The position numbers and the translations under genes were made by a program. The notes beneath the pieces are model-generated. The model searched no databases, was not told the origin of the DNA, and worked only from the letters and a program-made list of their open reading frames with translations. A stretch of 52,113 nt of DNA from Bacillota bacterium. Its GTDB lineage: Bacteria; Bacillota; Clostridia; Acetivibrionales; JAFADI01. Shown here piece by piece: positions 1 to 8,725 of the stretch (position 1 is its first letter; every line of letters starts with the position of its first letter). The stretch covers positions 1-52,113 of the forward strand of contig JAFADI010000032.1 in the NCBI GenBank assembly GCA_023424965.1. Reading direction: 5' to 3'.

Positions 1-50
1 ATTTTAATGTGATAGAATTTAGGTCTTATAGGGGAAATTTTTTGGAGCAC

Positions 51-74
51 AAAAAAAGCACCCCGGAAGGTGCT
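51..74 (-). terminator. Rho-independent terminator after the family 1 binding protein gene
   Basis: On the minus strand AGCACC and GGTGCT pair around a TTCCGG loop, followed by a run of T. It lies 19 bases past the stop of the gene ending at 93. Bases 1-50 show nothing recognisable. Confidence 0.8.
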
Positions 75-92
75 GTTCCATAAATCGTTCAT

Positions 93-1376
93 TCAATTGC
101 CGTTATTCCCGTCCTGGACGCTCTGAAGCTCCTGGGCAAGCTGCTCATACGTCTTCTCTTTTATCAGCAGGCTTCTGAAGCCTTTGCCCAGCATTTCCTG
201 CATATCATTGCTTACAACATCCGTCAGCGGCGGAAAGCGTTCAAGCTTTCTCAAAGGATTCCACAGTTCATAGTATTTGAGCCTGCTGGTATCGACGTTT
301 TTGATGGTGGGTGTCCACATGGTATAATTGGTAAATAGCTGGGCTATTTCAAGCCTGCTGAGGAAATCAAGCAGAAGGTTTGCTTCCTCCTTGTGCGCCG
401 ACTCAGGAAAAATCCCAAGGAACATTCCCGCATAGCTTCCCGGTACAATTCTTATATCGCCGTCCGTACCGTAAGGGATCGGAAATACTCCCGGCTCACA
501 GATCTTTTCCATATCCTCGGAAGCCATATTTATGGACCAATCTCCCATGATGGTCATTGCCGCGTGGCCCTTTGAAAATTCCCAGAAGGCCTGGTGATAT
601 GTGAGGTTTGCGGAATCCTTGCTGATATACCCTTTGTCGGCAAAGCTGCCGATTTCCTTAAGAAGGCTGCTGACCTCCGGATCTGCCCATCGGATGGATT
701 TGTTTTTCAGCCTCTCCAGAAGCTCCTTATCCTTGTTCACCAGCTCTGGAAACCTCAGCAGGAAGAGTGAATTTCCTCTCAATTCGTCCCTTGCACCCAT
801 CACCAAAGGCTGTACGCCGTTTTTCTTCAGTGTCTCACACACCGTTAAGAACTCCTCGTAGGTCTTAGGTACTTCCAAATTGTACTTTTTGAAAAGTATT
901 TTGTTGTACCAGACACCGTACACACTGTCCTTGTATGCGATTGCATATTCCCGGTTTCCCACGGTCAATGCCCGGACACGTTCTCTGACCTCCGGCCTGT
1001 AGTTCTCAAGATATTTATTGCCTGTCAGGTCCGACAAATAATTTTTAAAGACAAAATCCTTATAATCACTCTCCATGACGCCCATTACACTGATGTCGCT
1101 TCTGGAGGCAATGCGTGTCCTCTGTACCAGGGGATAATAATTCTCATTCAGTTGTTGAAATTCCACCTTGATGTCCGGATGTTCCTCGGAAAACTTGTTG
1201 AATATTTCCAAGGGAAAGTACTCCCAATGGATAAAACTTATCTTTTTAACATCCTTGGGGGAATTCACCAGATCATTCTTTGATTTGGATATCATCTCTC
1301 CCGTCCAGAACTTGTAGCTGAAAACCACGCTTGCCACCAAGACGGCAAGGATTGCCGCAACCATAAACCGTTTCAC
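93..1376 (-). CDS. Membrane-anchored family 1 extracellular sugar-binding protein
   Basis: The 427-residue product has the layout of family 1 (CUT1-type) solute-binding proteins, including the repeated pattern in which a hydrophobic N-terminus precedes a two-lobed domain (ISFIHWEYFP, GDWSINMASED, GSYAGMFLGIF). Unlike transport binding proteins of Gram-positives it has no lipobox cysteine. Residues 5-21 form one hydrophobic segment that looks like an uncleaved anchor. No permease or ATPase gene is adjacent. It follows a second anchored sugar-binding protein by 27 bases and both are divergent from a histidine kinase and response regulator, so I infer a ligand-sensing rather than transport role. 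A transporter encoded elsewhere could still use it. Family assignment is firm; ligand and role are inferred. Confidence 0.8.
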   Translation of the reverse strand: MKRFMVAAILAVLVASVVFSYKFWTGEMISKSKNDLVNSPKDVKKISFIHWEYFPLEIFNKFSEEHPDIKVEFQQLNENYYPLVQRTRIASRSDISVMGVMESDYKDFVFKNYLSDLTGNKYLENYRPEVRERVRALTVGNREYAIAYKDSVYGVWYNKILFKKYNLEVPKTYEEFLTVCETLKKNGVQPLVMGARDELRGNSLFLLRFPELVNKDKELLERLKNKSIRWADPEVSSLLKEIGSFADKGYISKDSANLTYHQAFWEFSKGHAAMTIMGDWSINMASEDMEKICEPGVFPIPYGTDGDIRIVPGSYAGMFLGIFPESAHKEEANLLLDFLSRLEIAQLFTNYTMWTPTIKNVDTSRLKYYELWNPLRKLERFPPLTDVVSNDMQEMLGKGFRSLLIKEKTYEQLAQELQSVQDGNNGN

Positions 1377-1403
1377 GTATACACCTCCGAAGCTCTCCTA
1401 TTT

Positions 1404-2441
1404 CTACTTTGATGAAATGGAATCCACATTGTTTTGATCCACCTCGATCAAACCGGTATCAATGATGTATGGAACCGGCGTTATGCTGTTCCTTTTGTCA
1501 TTTTCAGTTAAGGAGACCGTCGCATGGTTCATATCGTAAAGCAGCTTTGCACCGTAATAGGTGAAAACCTCCCTTTTCTGTCCCACAAGCTTTTGAATGA
1601 CGCCTTCCTTTACAAGCGTCAGGTGCTCCGGCTCAATATCCACAGCCGTCACCATTACCTTGCCTGCCAGGCCGGCCTGCTTGATGGCATTCCCTATGCC
1701 GGGTCCGCTGTTGGAATCAAAGCCCGCGATTCCTGCAATGTCACTGTGCTCTTTCAGTATTGCGTCGGTGAGCCTCTGGGATTCTTTTACGTCCGACATG
1801 TCGTCATACTCGCCCACCAGTACAATATCGGGATAGTTGTTGATTACACTTTTGAAGCCGTCAAAGCCCTGTTCCATATTGTCCGCCCCGCCGATACCCA
1901 TGACGGCCACCTTGCCTTTGCCTCCGATGAGCCTCACCATGGTTTCCGCCTGCTTGACCCCTATGTTGAACCAGTCTGAGCCCACAAAGGCCAGCCTGCT
2001 GCTCTCCACCAGGTCCGCATCGACAGTTATTGTGGGGATTCCCGCTGCTACCGCTTTATTTACTGCCGGAACCAGTTGCCTTTCGGTCCCTATCACCATG
2101 ATTCCCGCAGGTTTTCTCGCAATGGCCGACTCAATGGCCCTGGCCTGTCCAAGGATGTCATATCTCTTGGGTCCCTCCACCGATACCTTCACTCCCATGT
2201 CCCTTTCAAACTGGCGCAGTGCTTTTATATCATGGTTTACAAACATTGAGTATTCCGTCATGGGCGCTATCCAGATGTACTCTTCTCCCGACGCCGTCTG
2301 ACTTGAGCCCTGGTCCGGACTTATCTGGTCTTTGAGCCGGTGCTGGTATTTGGCAGCTAAAAATATATTTACACTCACCGACACACTCAGAAAAACGATA
2401 AGTACCCAGACAAGCTTTGATGGTCCCTGTTTCACCTGCAT
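1404..2441 (-). CDS. Membrane-anchored type 1 periplasmic-binding protein (ribose/xylose-binding-like), putative co-sensor
   Basis: The 345-residue product is a type 1 periplasmic-binding fold of the Peripla_BP_4 kind (RbsB/XylF-like): the segments IESAIARKPAGIMVI, AGIPTITVDADL and VAVMGIGGADNMEQG are typical. Residues 9-29 are one transmembrane segment and there is no cysteine for lipidation, so the sugar-binding domain should be tethered outside the membrane. This resembles XylFII of clostridia, a tethered xylose-binding protein that works with the LytS/YesN two-component system rather than with a permease (established for Clostridium beijerinckii). Here too a histidine kinase and an AraC-type regulator lie directly divergent. 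The ligand cannot be read from sequence. Start ATG follows an AGGGAGG-like site. Confidence 0.82.
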   Translation of the reverse strand: MQVKQGPSKLVWVLIVFLSVSVSVNIFLAAKYQHRLKDQISPDQGSSQTASGEEYIWIAPMTEYSMFVNHDIKALRQFERDMGVKVSVEGPKRYDILGQARAIESAIARKPAGIMVIGTERQLVPAVNKAVAAGIPTITVDADLVESSRLAFVGSDWFNIGVKQAETMVRLIGGKGKVAVMGIGGADNMEQGFDGFKSVINNYPDIVLVGEYDDMSDVKESQRLTDAILKEHSDIAGIAGFDSNSGPGIGNAIKQAGLAGKVMVTAVDIEPEHLTLVKEGVIQKLVGQKREVFTYYGAKLLYDMNHATVSLTENDKRNSITPVPYIIDTGLIEVDQNNVDSISSK

Positions 2442-2495
2442 ACCTCCCTAAACGACTTTTGAAGTGTAATTGCAAACTTATGTAAAAATATATAT

Positions 2496-2524
2496 TTGAA
2501 CTTTATTGTTAACTTTGATATATT
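2496..2524 (+). promoter_or_regulatory. Candidate sigma-A promoter of the two-component system
   Basis: TTGAAC and TATATT are separated by 17 bases, about 65 bases upstream of the kinase start in the AT-rich divergent region 2442-2589. Match to consensus is good but AT richness makes chance matches likely. Confidence 0.5.
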
Positions 2525-2589
2525 TAAAGCTATATCCCACATACATTGGTGCTGAAATACATATAGAATCATGAATTTATTGGAGCCAT

Positions 2590-4452
2590 ATGATGAAATC
2601 CCTCTCTCTTATGTTAACAAATATATTTAAAAATTCAAGTATGAAAAGAAAACTGGTGTCATCCTACTTTGTTTTCATATTTTTCCCCCTTTTAATCGTC
2701 GGTGTATTTGCATACAACATATCTGAGGCTTCCATCAAAAATGAAGTTTCCAAGTACGTTTCCGAGCTTTTGCAGCAGGTAAACAGCAATATCGACCTGT
2801 CTCTCACGGAATTGGACAGAATGACGGTGTCAATCATTTCCGATCCCGGCGTCCAAAAAATTCTTCAGAAAGACAAGAGCCGTCCCGTCCTTGAAGCCCT
2901 GTCCGACGATGAATTCGTGAGCGGCAGGATAAGTGCCGTCTCCAGTCTCCAGCCTTATATCGAAGGCCTTTACATTTTCAGTTACAACGGCGAAGTATAT
3001 ATGTACAAGGGCTCCCATAACAGCATGCGCCCCGATTATATCTTCACAAGCGCCAAGTGGTTCAAGACCATGAAATCCCTCAAGCAGAAAATTCTTTTGC
3101 TGCCCACGCACCTGCAGGACGGCATCATTGTTGAGGGTAAGCCCAAGAAGGTATTTTCCTATATAAGGGAAATCAGTGATACCACTACCGGAAAATCCAT
3201 CGGCTATATTCTCGTCGATGTAAATTCCGATATTTTCAGGAACATTCTCGACAACCTGGATATTACAAACTATCATGAAATTTTCATTGTCAACAACAAT
3301 AAAACCATCATCTATGACAGCAATACCGAGTATATTTCCATGCAGTTCAGAAGCCCCTATATAAGCAGGCTGCTCGTCGAAAAAACCGGCAGCATCATGG
3401 AAAATGTCGATGGCAGTCCGATGCTTGTCACCTTCAATACATCGTCAGATACACAGTGGACGGTGGCAAGTGTAATCCCTGAAAGCGTGCTCTTTAAAAA
3501 CATCAGCACTTTGAAATATTTCATCATACTGACGATCATCTTTTGCCTCACTCTGGCCTTCATACTGGCCGTACTTCTCAGCGGCAACATTACCAGGCCC
3601 ATTTCCAGGCTCCGCGCCCATATGAAAAAGGCGGAGTCGGGAAATTTCGACATAAGCGTGCCCGTAGAATCCAAAGACGAAGTGGGAGAGCTCAGCTCCA
3701 GCTTCAACCAGATGCTGCTTCAGATAAGACAGCTTATTTCAAAGGTGTATAAAGCCGACATACTGAAAAAGGAAGCGGAATTAAACGCACTGCAGGCACA
3801 AATCAATCCCCATTTCCTTTACAATACCCTTCAGATCATGGACGTGATTGCGGAAGCGGAAGGAATTGAGGTGATCAGTGCCACCTGCCAGTCTCTTTCA
3901 GACATATTCAGGTACAGCATCAACCGTGGAAAGGAAGTTGTCCGCATATCCGACGAAATAGCCCATGTTCAGAATTACGTGTATATCCAGAAGCTGCGTT
4001 TTGAAGAAAAATTCAAAGTGGTGTATGATATTGACGAAGAAGTTACCGACTACCAGATCGTTAAACTCATTCTCCAGCCTATTGTGGAAAATGTTCTTGT
4101 TCACGGAATGGATTATAAAAAATCCTGCTGCACGATAAAAATACGTGGAAAGAAGCTGGACAACGTCATTATTCTGACGGTGGAAGACGATGGCACAGGC
4201 ATGGATACTCCGCAGCTTGAGGCCCTCAGGGCATCCCTTTCGGAAGAAATCGTCCATGCGGAAGTTGTTGGCTCAGGTAAAAACAGTATCGGCATTAAAA
4301 ATGTAAATGCCCGGATCAAGCTATACTACGGCGAGCAGTTCGGGCTCAGCATCGAAAGCGGCAAGGGCAGGGGGACCTCGGTAAAAGTCACCATCCCTGC
4401 CATATTCTATAATTATGGAGATGATAGCAGTGCTAAAATTTCTGATCGTTGA
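2590..4452 (+). CDS. Sensor histidine kinase, YesM type
   Basis: The 620-residue membrane kinase has a transmembrane segment at about 22-43, an extracytoplasmic sensor domain of about 265 residues, a second transmembrane segment at about 311-333, a HAMP domain (NITRPISRLR to about 385), the His_kinase motif INPHFLYNTLQ with phospho-acceptor His near 408, and an HATPase_c domain with N box (QPIVENVLVHG, about 495-506), DDGTGMD and a GIKNVNARI box. This is the YesM/LytS-like family that pairs with AraC-type response regulators. The ATG pair at 2590 and 2593 follows TTGGAG; the second has better spacing. The end overlaps the regulator gene, so the two are translationally coupled. Its divergent neighbours encode two tethered sugar-binding proteins that may present ligand to it (inference). 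Confidence 0.9.
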   Translation: MMKSLSLMLTNIFKNSSMKRKLVSSYFVFIFFPLLIVGVFAYNISEASIKNEVSKYVSELLQQVNSNIDLSLTELDRMTVSIISDPGVQKILQKDKSRPVLEALSDDEFVSGRISAVSSLQPYIEGLYIFSYNGEVYMYKGSHNSMRPDYIFTSAKWFKTMKSLKQKILLLPTHLQDGIIVEGKPKKVFSYIREISDTTTGKSIGYILVDVNSDIFRNILDNLDITNYHEIFIVNNNKTIIYDSNTEYISMQFRSPYISRLLVEKTGSIMENVDGSPMLVTFNTSSDTQWTVASVIPESVLFKNISTLKYFIILTIIFCLTLAFILAVLLSGNITRPISRLRAHMKKAESGNFDISVPVESKDEVGELSSSFNQMLLQIRQLISKVYKADILKKEAELNALQAQINPHFLYNTLQIMDVIAEAEGIEVISATCQSLSDIFRYSINRGKEVVRISDEIAHVQNYVYIQKLRFEEKFKVVYDIDEEVTDYQIVKLILQPIVENVLVHGMDYKKSCCTIKIRGKKLDNVIILTVEDDGTGMDTPQLEALRASLSEEIVHAEVVGSGKNSIGIKNVNARIKLYYGEQFGLSIESGKGRGTSVKVTIPAIFYNYGDDSSAKISDR

Positions 4453-6052
4453 TGATGAGGCCATCATCAGGAACGGTATCGCCTTGAAAATTGAACGGCT
4501 CATTCCCCATGCCGTTATTGTGGGTAAAGCGGAAAGTGCCGAACAGGCGATGGAGTTCATTGATGCGGCTCATCCGGACATCGTCATTACGGATATACGC
4601 ATGCCCGGAATTGACGGGCTTCAGTTCATCGAACAGGTGAAGAGCAGGTACAGCGATATAAAGTTCATCATTATCAGTGGCCATCAGGATTTTGAATACG
4701 CCAAGAAGGCCATTGTCCTCGGCGTTGAAGATTATCTGCTTAAACCTGTAAAAAACCATGAGTTGAAGGATATCATCGACAGCCTTGAAAAAAAATTGAA
4801 GAAGGAAAGCTCCCAGAAGGCCTATTTGAACGAGCTGAAATTCAAAGCTGAGAGCAATACCGTCTTTTTAAGAAATAAATTTTTGACAGACGCCGTCAAT
4901 TATGCCGGTGAGCTGGAGCTCAACCAGATATCAAAGGCTTTGAGCCTGCTTTCCGTTGCTTTTACGCGAAAGCAGTTTACCGTTGCAGTCCTTTTGCTGG
5001 ACGATATGGCTTCCATCCCGGATTTCTCCGCAAGAGAGGACATCCCCCTGGTTAAATTTGCCGTGATGAATATTGCTGAAGAAATCCTCCTGCCTCTTGG
5101 AACCGTTGTTGCTTTTGAGAATCTGAAAAAGGAAAACCAGATTGTGCTGGTGATAAATCATACCGATATTGACGAGAAATACATGTTCAGGCATTTCGAA
5201 CAGCTCCTTGAAGCTTTGCGCAAGGTTCTGAAGGTCACGGTGAGCATCGGAATCGGTAAAAGCCGCGAAGGTTTGTCAACCCTTTCGGAATCTTACCAGG
5301 AGGCCTATTCCGCTGCCATACAAAAAGTCGTACTGGGACCAAACTGTGTGGTGCATATAGACTTCGTCCCCAACTCCAACCTGATTACATTTTTTATCCC
5401 GGAAAACGAGAAGCAGCAGTTATACTCTTTTATTGGCTCCCGGAACGTGGAAAAAGCCTTTGCTGCCATCGATTCGGTATTTGAGACCATTAAAGACCAA
5501 AATATCAGTTATTCCAATGTCAAGACCCTCTGCCTGGAAATACTGATTATGCTTGGGCGGCTTTTGAAAGAATCTGGAGGGAGTATTGAAAATATCTTTC
5601 AAGAGGACATCTTTTCAGAGGAATATCTATCCAGGTGCAATACCCTCGATGAGCTGAACTCGCTGCTTAAAAGCTGTATTTCAAATGTTTCCGAATATCT
5701 TGCCGACTTAAAGAAAAGTGATGGGAAAAAGATCATACAGGAAATTAAGATTCACATTGACAACTATTATTATACCAATATAAACCTCAATGACCTGGCT
5801 GGCAAGTATTTCATCAACTTAAGCTACTTGAGCCAGTTATTCAAGAATGAAACCGGCGAAAAATTCGTAGACTACCTCACAAGGGTACGGGTTGAAAAAG
5901 CAAAATCATTGCTATCCAGCACCATGATGAAATCCTATGAGGTGGCTGAAATGGTGGGATACAGTGACCCGAGATATTTCAGCGACGTATTTCTCAAGGT
6001 CACCGGAACCTCTCCCACCAAATACAGGGAATGTGCTCAAGTTGAAAAATAA
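4430..6052 (+). CDS. Response regulator with C-terminal AraC-type DNA-binding domain, YesN type
   Basis: The N-terminal receiver domain contains FLIVDDEA, the phospho-acceptor in ITDIRMPG (Asp55 from this start) and the KP motif in LLKPVK (Lys105). A linker of about 300 residues leads to two AraC-type helix-turn-helix units in the last 100 residues (NLNDLAGKYFINLSYLSQLF; SYEVAEMVGYSDPRYFSDVF). I chose the GTG at 4430 because GGAGAT lies at good spacing and the product then begins MLKFLIVDDE, as relatives do. ATG codons at 4415 and 4421 are alternatives. The gene overlaps the kinase by 23 bases. It probably activates carbohydrate-uptake or glycoside-hydrolase genes; the targets are not visible, although the two divergent binding-protein genes are candidates. 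Confidence 0.9.
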   Translation: MLKFLIVDDEAIIRNGIALKIERLIPHAVIVGKAESAEQAMEFIDAAHPDIVITDIRMPGIDGLQFIEQVKSRYSDIKFIIISGHQDFEYAKKAIVLGVEDYLLKPVKNHELKDIIDSLEKKLKKESSQKAYLNELKFKAESNTVFLRNKFLTDAVNYAGELELNQISKALSLLSVAFTRKQFTVAVLLLDDMASIPDFSAREDIPLVKFAVMNIAEEILLPLGTVVAFENLKKENQIVLVINHTDIDEKYMFRHFEQLLEALRKVLKVTVSIGIGKSREGLSTLSESYQEAYSAAIQKVVLGPNCVVHIDFVPNSNLITFFIPENEKQQLYSFIGSRNVEKAFAAIDSVFETIKDQNISYSNVKTLCLEILIMLGRLLKESGGSIENIFQEDIFSEEYLSRCNTLDELNSLLKSCISNVSEYLADLKKSDGKKIIQEIKIHIDNYYYTNINLNDLAGKYFINLSYLSQLFKNETGEKFVDYLTRVRVEKAKSLLSSTMMKSYEVAEMVGYSDPRYFSDVFLKVTGTSPTKYRECAQVEK

Positions 6053-6094
6053 TGAAAAGTTTATACATCCTATTCTTTTTCTGTAAAAGTAAAG

Positions 6095-6970
6095 TCACGT
6101 CAACCCGTAGATATTTTTTTCCACGCACAGCCGTGCCCGCTCACTGGTCCTGTCTCCCACGGCCAGGGCGGCCTCCAGAAATTCCGGATGGCTCATGAGA
6201 AATTCCCGCATGGACTCCTTGGGGTTGTCTATGTATTCTGAAATCATGCGGTACTGCTGTTCATTGATGATGCCGAGGGCAAATACACTTGCAAAGAAAT
6301 CTTTGCTGATGTCCACCATGGAATGGGATTCTATGCCCTTACCTCCCAGCAGTTCCTCTCCGCCCTGTTTTCTGTCCACCACCACCAGGCTGTATTTGAA
6401 ATTCCCGCCGGCCTTCTCCACTGCAGGTATCCAGGCCCGTTCATAGCTGGAAGCTTCGGTAATCAAATCCGCGATGTGCAGGACGCCTTTTCCCTCCAGC
6501 TCTGCCTCCGGCGACACACTTCCCCTGTAATTGACGACACAGTCCAGATTCTTGTAAATCGTCAGGTGAGGCTTATCCAGCATCTCCGCAATCAGCAGGG
6601 AGAAAAACCAGTCCCTTCTCTCTCCGCCAGAGATATACCCGATGGACGACAAATCCATGTTGTTTTTTATATAGCCAAGCATTTCATCGATCAGCCCTTT
6701 ATAAATGGGATCGCTGCCGTAATTGGCTCTGGTGGCCTCCAGCACCTTCAACGGGCACTGGAGCAGGTTCTGCTTTTCAGCATCGATAAGGCCCAGCAGT
6801 TCATTTGCCTTCTCTTCGCTGCCATATAAAAAGTGGGTATTGATATAATAAGGTCCTATTGTTCCCGAGGTATACCAGAAGGGCCTGTCCTGTGGGCACA
6901 CCCGGATGGCTTTGGTTTCAAAAAGCCAGGATATGAGTTTTTCTTTTGACTTGTCCATAACAACCTCCAC
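6095..6970 (-). CDS. Orotate phosphoribosyltransferase-like protein, last gene of the pyr operon
   Basis: The 291-residue product has a phosphoribosyltransferase-like core: ISGGERRDWFFS near 113-124, a PRPP-loop-like segment VLHIADLITEASS near 163-175, and SLVVVDRKQGGEELL near 194-208, which resembles the VVxDREEG strand of OPRTs. It closes the pyr operon, where pyrE is expected, and no other pyrE candidate is present in the window. The PRPP loop is atypical: canonical OPRTs read VxDDVxTxG, whereas here the first acidic residue is Ala and the Gly is replaced. It is also about 80 residues longer than ordinary PyrE, with extra material at both ends. It starts 3 bases after the phosphatase stop. 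It is either a divergent PyrE or a relative with another role, so I withhold the symbol. Confidence 0.65.
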   Translation of the reverse strand: MEVVMDKSKEKLISWLFETKAIRVCPQDRPFWYTSGTIGPYYINTHFLYGSEEKANELLGLIDAEKQNLLQCPLKVLEATRANYGSDPIYKGLIDEMLGYIKNNMDLSSIGYISGGERRDWFFSLLIAEMLDKPHLTIYKNLDCVVNYRGSVSPEAELEGKGVLHIADLITEASSYERAWIPAVEKAGGNFKYSLVVVDRKQGGEELLGGKGIESHSMVDISKDFFASVFALGIINEQQYRMISEYIDNPKESMREFLMSHPEFLEAALAVGDRTSERARLCVEKNIYGLT

Positions 6971-6973
6971 AAA

Positions 6974-7663
6974 TTATTTATTGGTTTGCCTCTCCTCAAA
7001 ATTTTTCTTATACTCTTTCCACCACGCCTGGTTTTGAACGGTGCTCAGTTCCCTGCCCAGGTGTGAGGCATCTCCTTCAAGCACAACCTGAAATTTACCC
7101 GCTTCATAATCAACCACCGTAATTGAAGTGTTGTCGTACCATTCGATCTCCAGCATGGTTTCGAGGTCACAGCCGAAAAAGCGGCACATCATGGCCCGGA
7201 TAGCGGTTCCATGGGTTACGATGCAGATGTTTTTCCTCATGTTGGCATTGATGATCTTCATTACCTCGGTGATCAGCCGCTGCTGGAAGCCCTCCATGGT
7301 TTCTCCATTGGGCATCCTGTGCAGATGGGGTCTATTCTCCCAGGTGTCATGCTCTACCGGCCACCGGTCCTGGAGTTCCTCCCATTTCTGCCCTTCCCAG
7401 TCTCCTCCGTTGATCTCCTTCATTTTATCCGTCCGGATAATCGGCAGACCTTTAACCCGGGAAATGTATTCCGCCGTTTGAAGGGTTCTTTTCATGGAGC
7501 TGGAATAGAGCACATCGATGGGAATATCCCTCAGCCTTTCCGCTGCCTTCTGAGCCTGAATATGCCCTTTTTCGGTAATGTCCCCATCGGTCCAGCCGTG
7601 AAATTCCCTTTTGGCATTTCCTTCGGCTTCCGCATGCCGTATAAAAATAAGCCGTGTTTTCAA
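6974..7663 (-). CDS. Histidine phosphatase superfamily protein (phosphoglycerate-mutase-like)
   Basis: The 229-residue product carries the histidine phosphatase signature FIRHAEAEGN (catalytic His10), the second-site motif YSSSMKRTLQTAEYI, and the C-terminal catalytic His in IVTHGTAIRAM. The family includes cofactor-dependent phosphoglycerate mutases and broad small-molecule phosphatases such as CobC and PhoE; the length and motif pattern fit the phosphatase branch. It lies between pyrD and the OPRT-like gene on the same strand, 99 bases after pyrD and 3 bases before the next start. A role in nucleotide metabolism is therefore plausible but unproven. The start is TTG at 7663, preceded by CAGGAGTGAAGGAA. 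Confidence 0.85.
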   Translation of the reverse strand: MKTRLIFIRHAEAEGNAKREFHGWTDGDITEKGHIQAQKAAERLRDIPIDVLYSSSMKRTLQTAEYISRVKGLPIIRTDKMKEINGGDWEGQKWEELQDRWPVEHDTWENRPHLHRMPNGETMEGFQQRLITEVMKIINANMRKNICIVTHGTAIRAMMCRFFGCDLETMLEIEWYDNTSITVVDYEAGKFQVVLEGDASHLGRELSTVQNQAWWKEYKKNFEERQTNK

Positions 7664-7703
7664 GTTCCTTCACTCCTGTTGATTGAATTAGCACTGCTCT
7701 CCT

Positions 7704-7728
7704 CTGCACTGGGGGCTTTAAAGCCTTT
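7704..7728. repeat. Short repeat shared with the region after recA
   Basis: CTGCACTGGGGGCTTT at 7704-7719 on the plus strand recurs exactly on the minus strand at 34192-34207, and in both places the sequence continues as a related AAGC-T-run. Here GGCTTTAAAGCC followed by five T could form a short hairpin. It sits in the gap between pyrD and the phosphatase gene. Confidence 0.45.
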
Positions 7729-7762
7729 TTGCAATAAAACAATGCCTGTTTAACAAATATAA

Positions 7763-8689
7763 TCACGTATTCCACAATTCCAGCGTTCCTACAATCTCTT
7801 TCACACTACTATAGTTATGTATTTTTAAATAGCTTTCTATTCCATCGGCAACCTCCACGCAGGTGGCAGGATTCACGAAATTGGCGGTTCCCACCATGAC
7901 GGCGCAGGCCCCCGCCAGCATGAATTCAACGGCATCATCCCCGCCGGAGATTCCTCCCATGCCGATGACCGGGATGCTCACGGTTTTGGAGGCTTCATAC
8001 ACCATCCGGACGGCAACGGGTTTCACCGCCGGTCCCGACAGGCCTCCCATGTTGTTGGCAAGGATGGGCCTTCGCCGGTGAATGTCGATGGCCATTCCCA
8101 GAATTGTATTGATGAGTGACAGGGCATCGGCTCCCGCTGCCTCGGCGGCGGCAGCAATTTCCTTTATATCCGTCACATTGGGCGTGAGCTTCACGATCAA
8201 AGGCTTTTTGCAATAGGGCTTTACGCTCTTTACCACCTGGCTTATGCCAGCGGTAGTGCTTCCAAAGGCGATGCAGCCATCCTTTACGTTGGGGCAGGAG
8301 ACGTTCAGTTCGATGGCATCAATGTCGGCCTCTCCCAGTATCTGGGCCATTTCGCAGTAATCCTCCACGGTGTTGCCTGCAATATTGGCGATGATGGCGG
8401 TATCGAAGCTTCTCAGGAAGGGAATTTCCTCCTTGATAAAAGCTTCAACCCCGGGATTCTGAAGCCCCACACTGTTTAAAATACCGGCGGGAGTTTCTGC
8501 AATCCTGGGAGGCCTGTTGCCCGGGGTGGGCTTCAGTTTCAGCCCCTTGACGGAAATCCCCCCCAATTTGTTCAAATCCATGTATTCCGCGTATTCCCTT
8601 CCGAAGCCGAAGGTGCCGGAAGCGGCGATAACAGGGTTTTTCAGCTTCAAGCCCGCGATATTTACCGTTAAATCTATCTGCTTTTGCAT
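7763..8689 (-). CDS. pyrD: Dihydroorotate dehydrogenase B, catalytic subunit
   Basis: The FMN-dependent class 1B enzyme oxidises dihydroorotate to orotate in UMP synthesis. The 308-residue length is usual. Class features are IAASGTFGFG near 21-30, ELNVSCPNVKDG with the class 1B catalytic Cys near 132, the FMN-binding GMGGISGGDDAVEFMLAGA near 240-260, and LSLINTILGMAID. It follows pyrK, which encodes its electron-transfer partner, and this pairing is diagnostic of the NAD-linked heterotetrameric form. A palindromic repeat occupies the 128-base gap to pyrK. Confidence 0.97.
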   Translation of the reverse strand: MQKQIDLTVNIAGLKLKNPVIAASGTFGFGREYAEYMDLNKLGGISVKGLKLKPTPGNRPPRIAETPAGILNSVGLQNPGVEAFIKEEIPFLRSFDTAIIANIAGNTVEDYCEMAQILGEADIDAIELNVSCPNVKDGCIAFGSTTAGISQVVKSVKPYCKKPLIVKLTPNVTDIKEIAAAAEAAGADALSLINTILGMAIDIHRRRPILANNMGGLSGPAVKPVAVRMVYEASKTVSIPVIGMGGISGGDDAVEFMLAGACAVMVGTANFVNPATCVEVADGIESYLKIHNYSSVKEIVGTLELWNT

Positions 8690-8725
8690 GTTCTTCCTTC
8701 ATACCTCTCTTTGCGTATCCTCTGC

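Noticed and set aside
6053..6094. Terminator between the convergent regulator and OPRT-like genes
   Set aside because: The 42-base gap has T-rich stretches but I cannot draw a stem of useful length.
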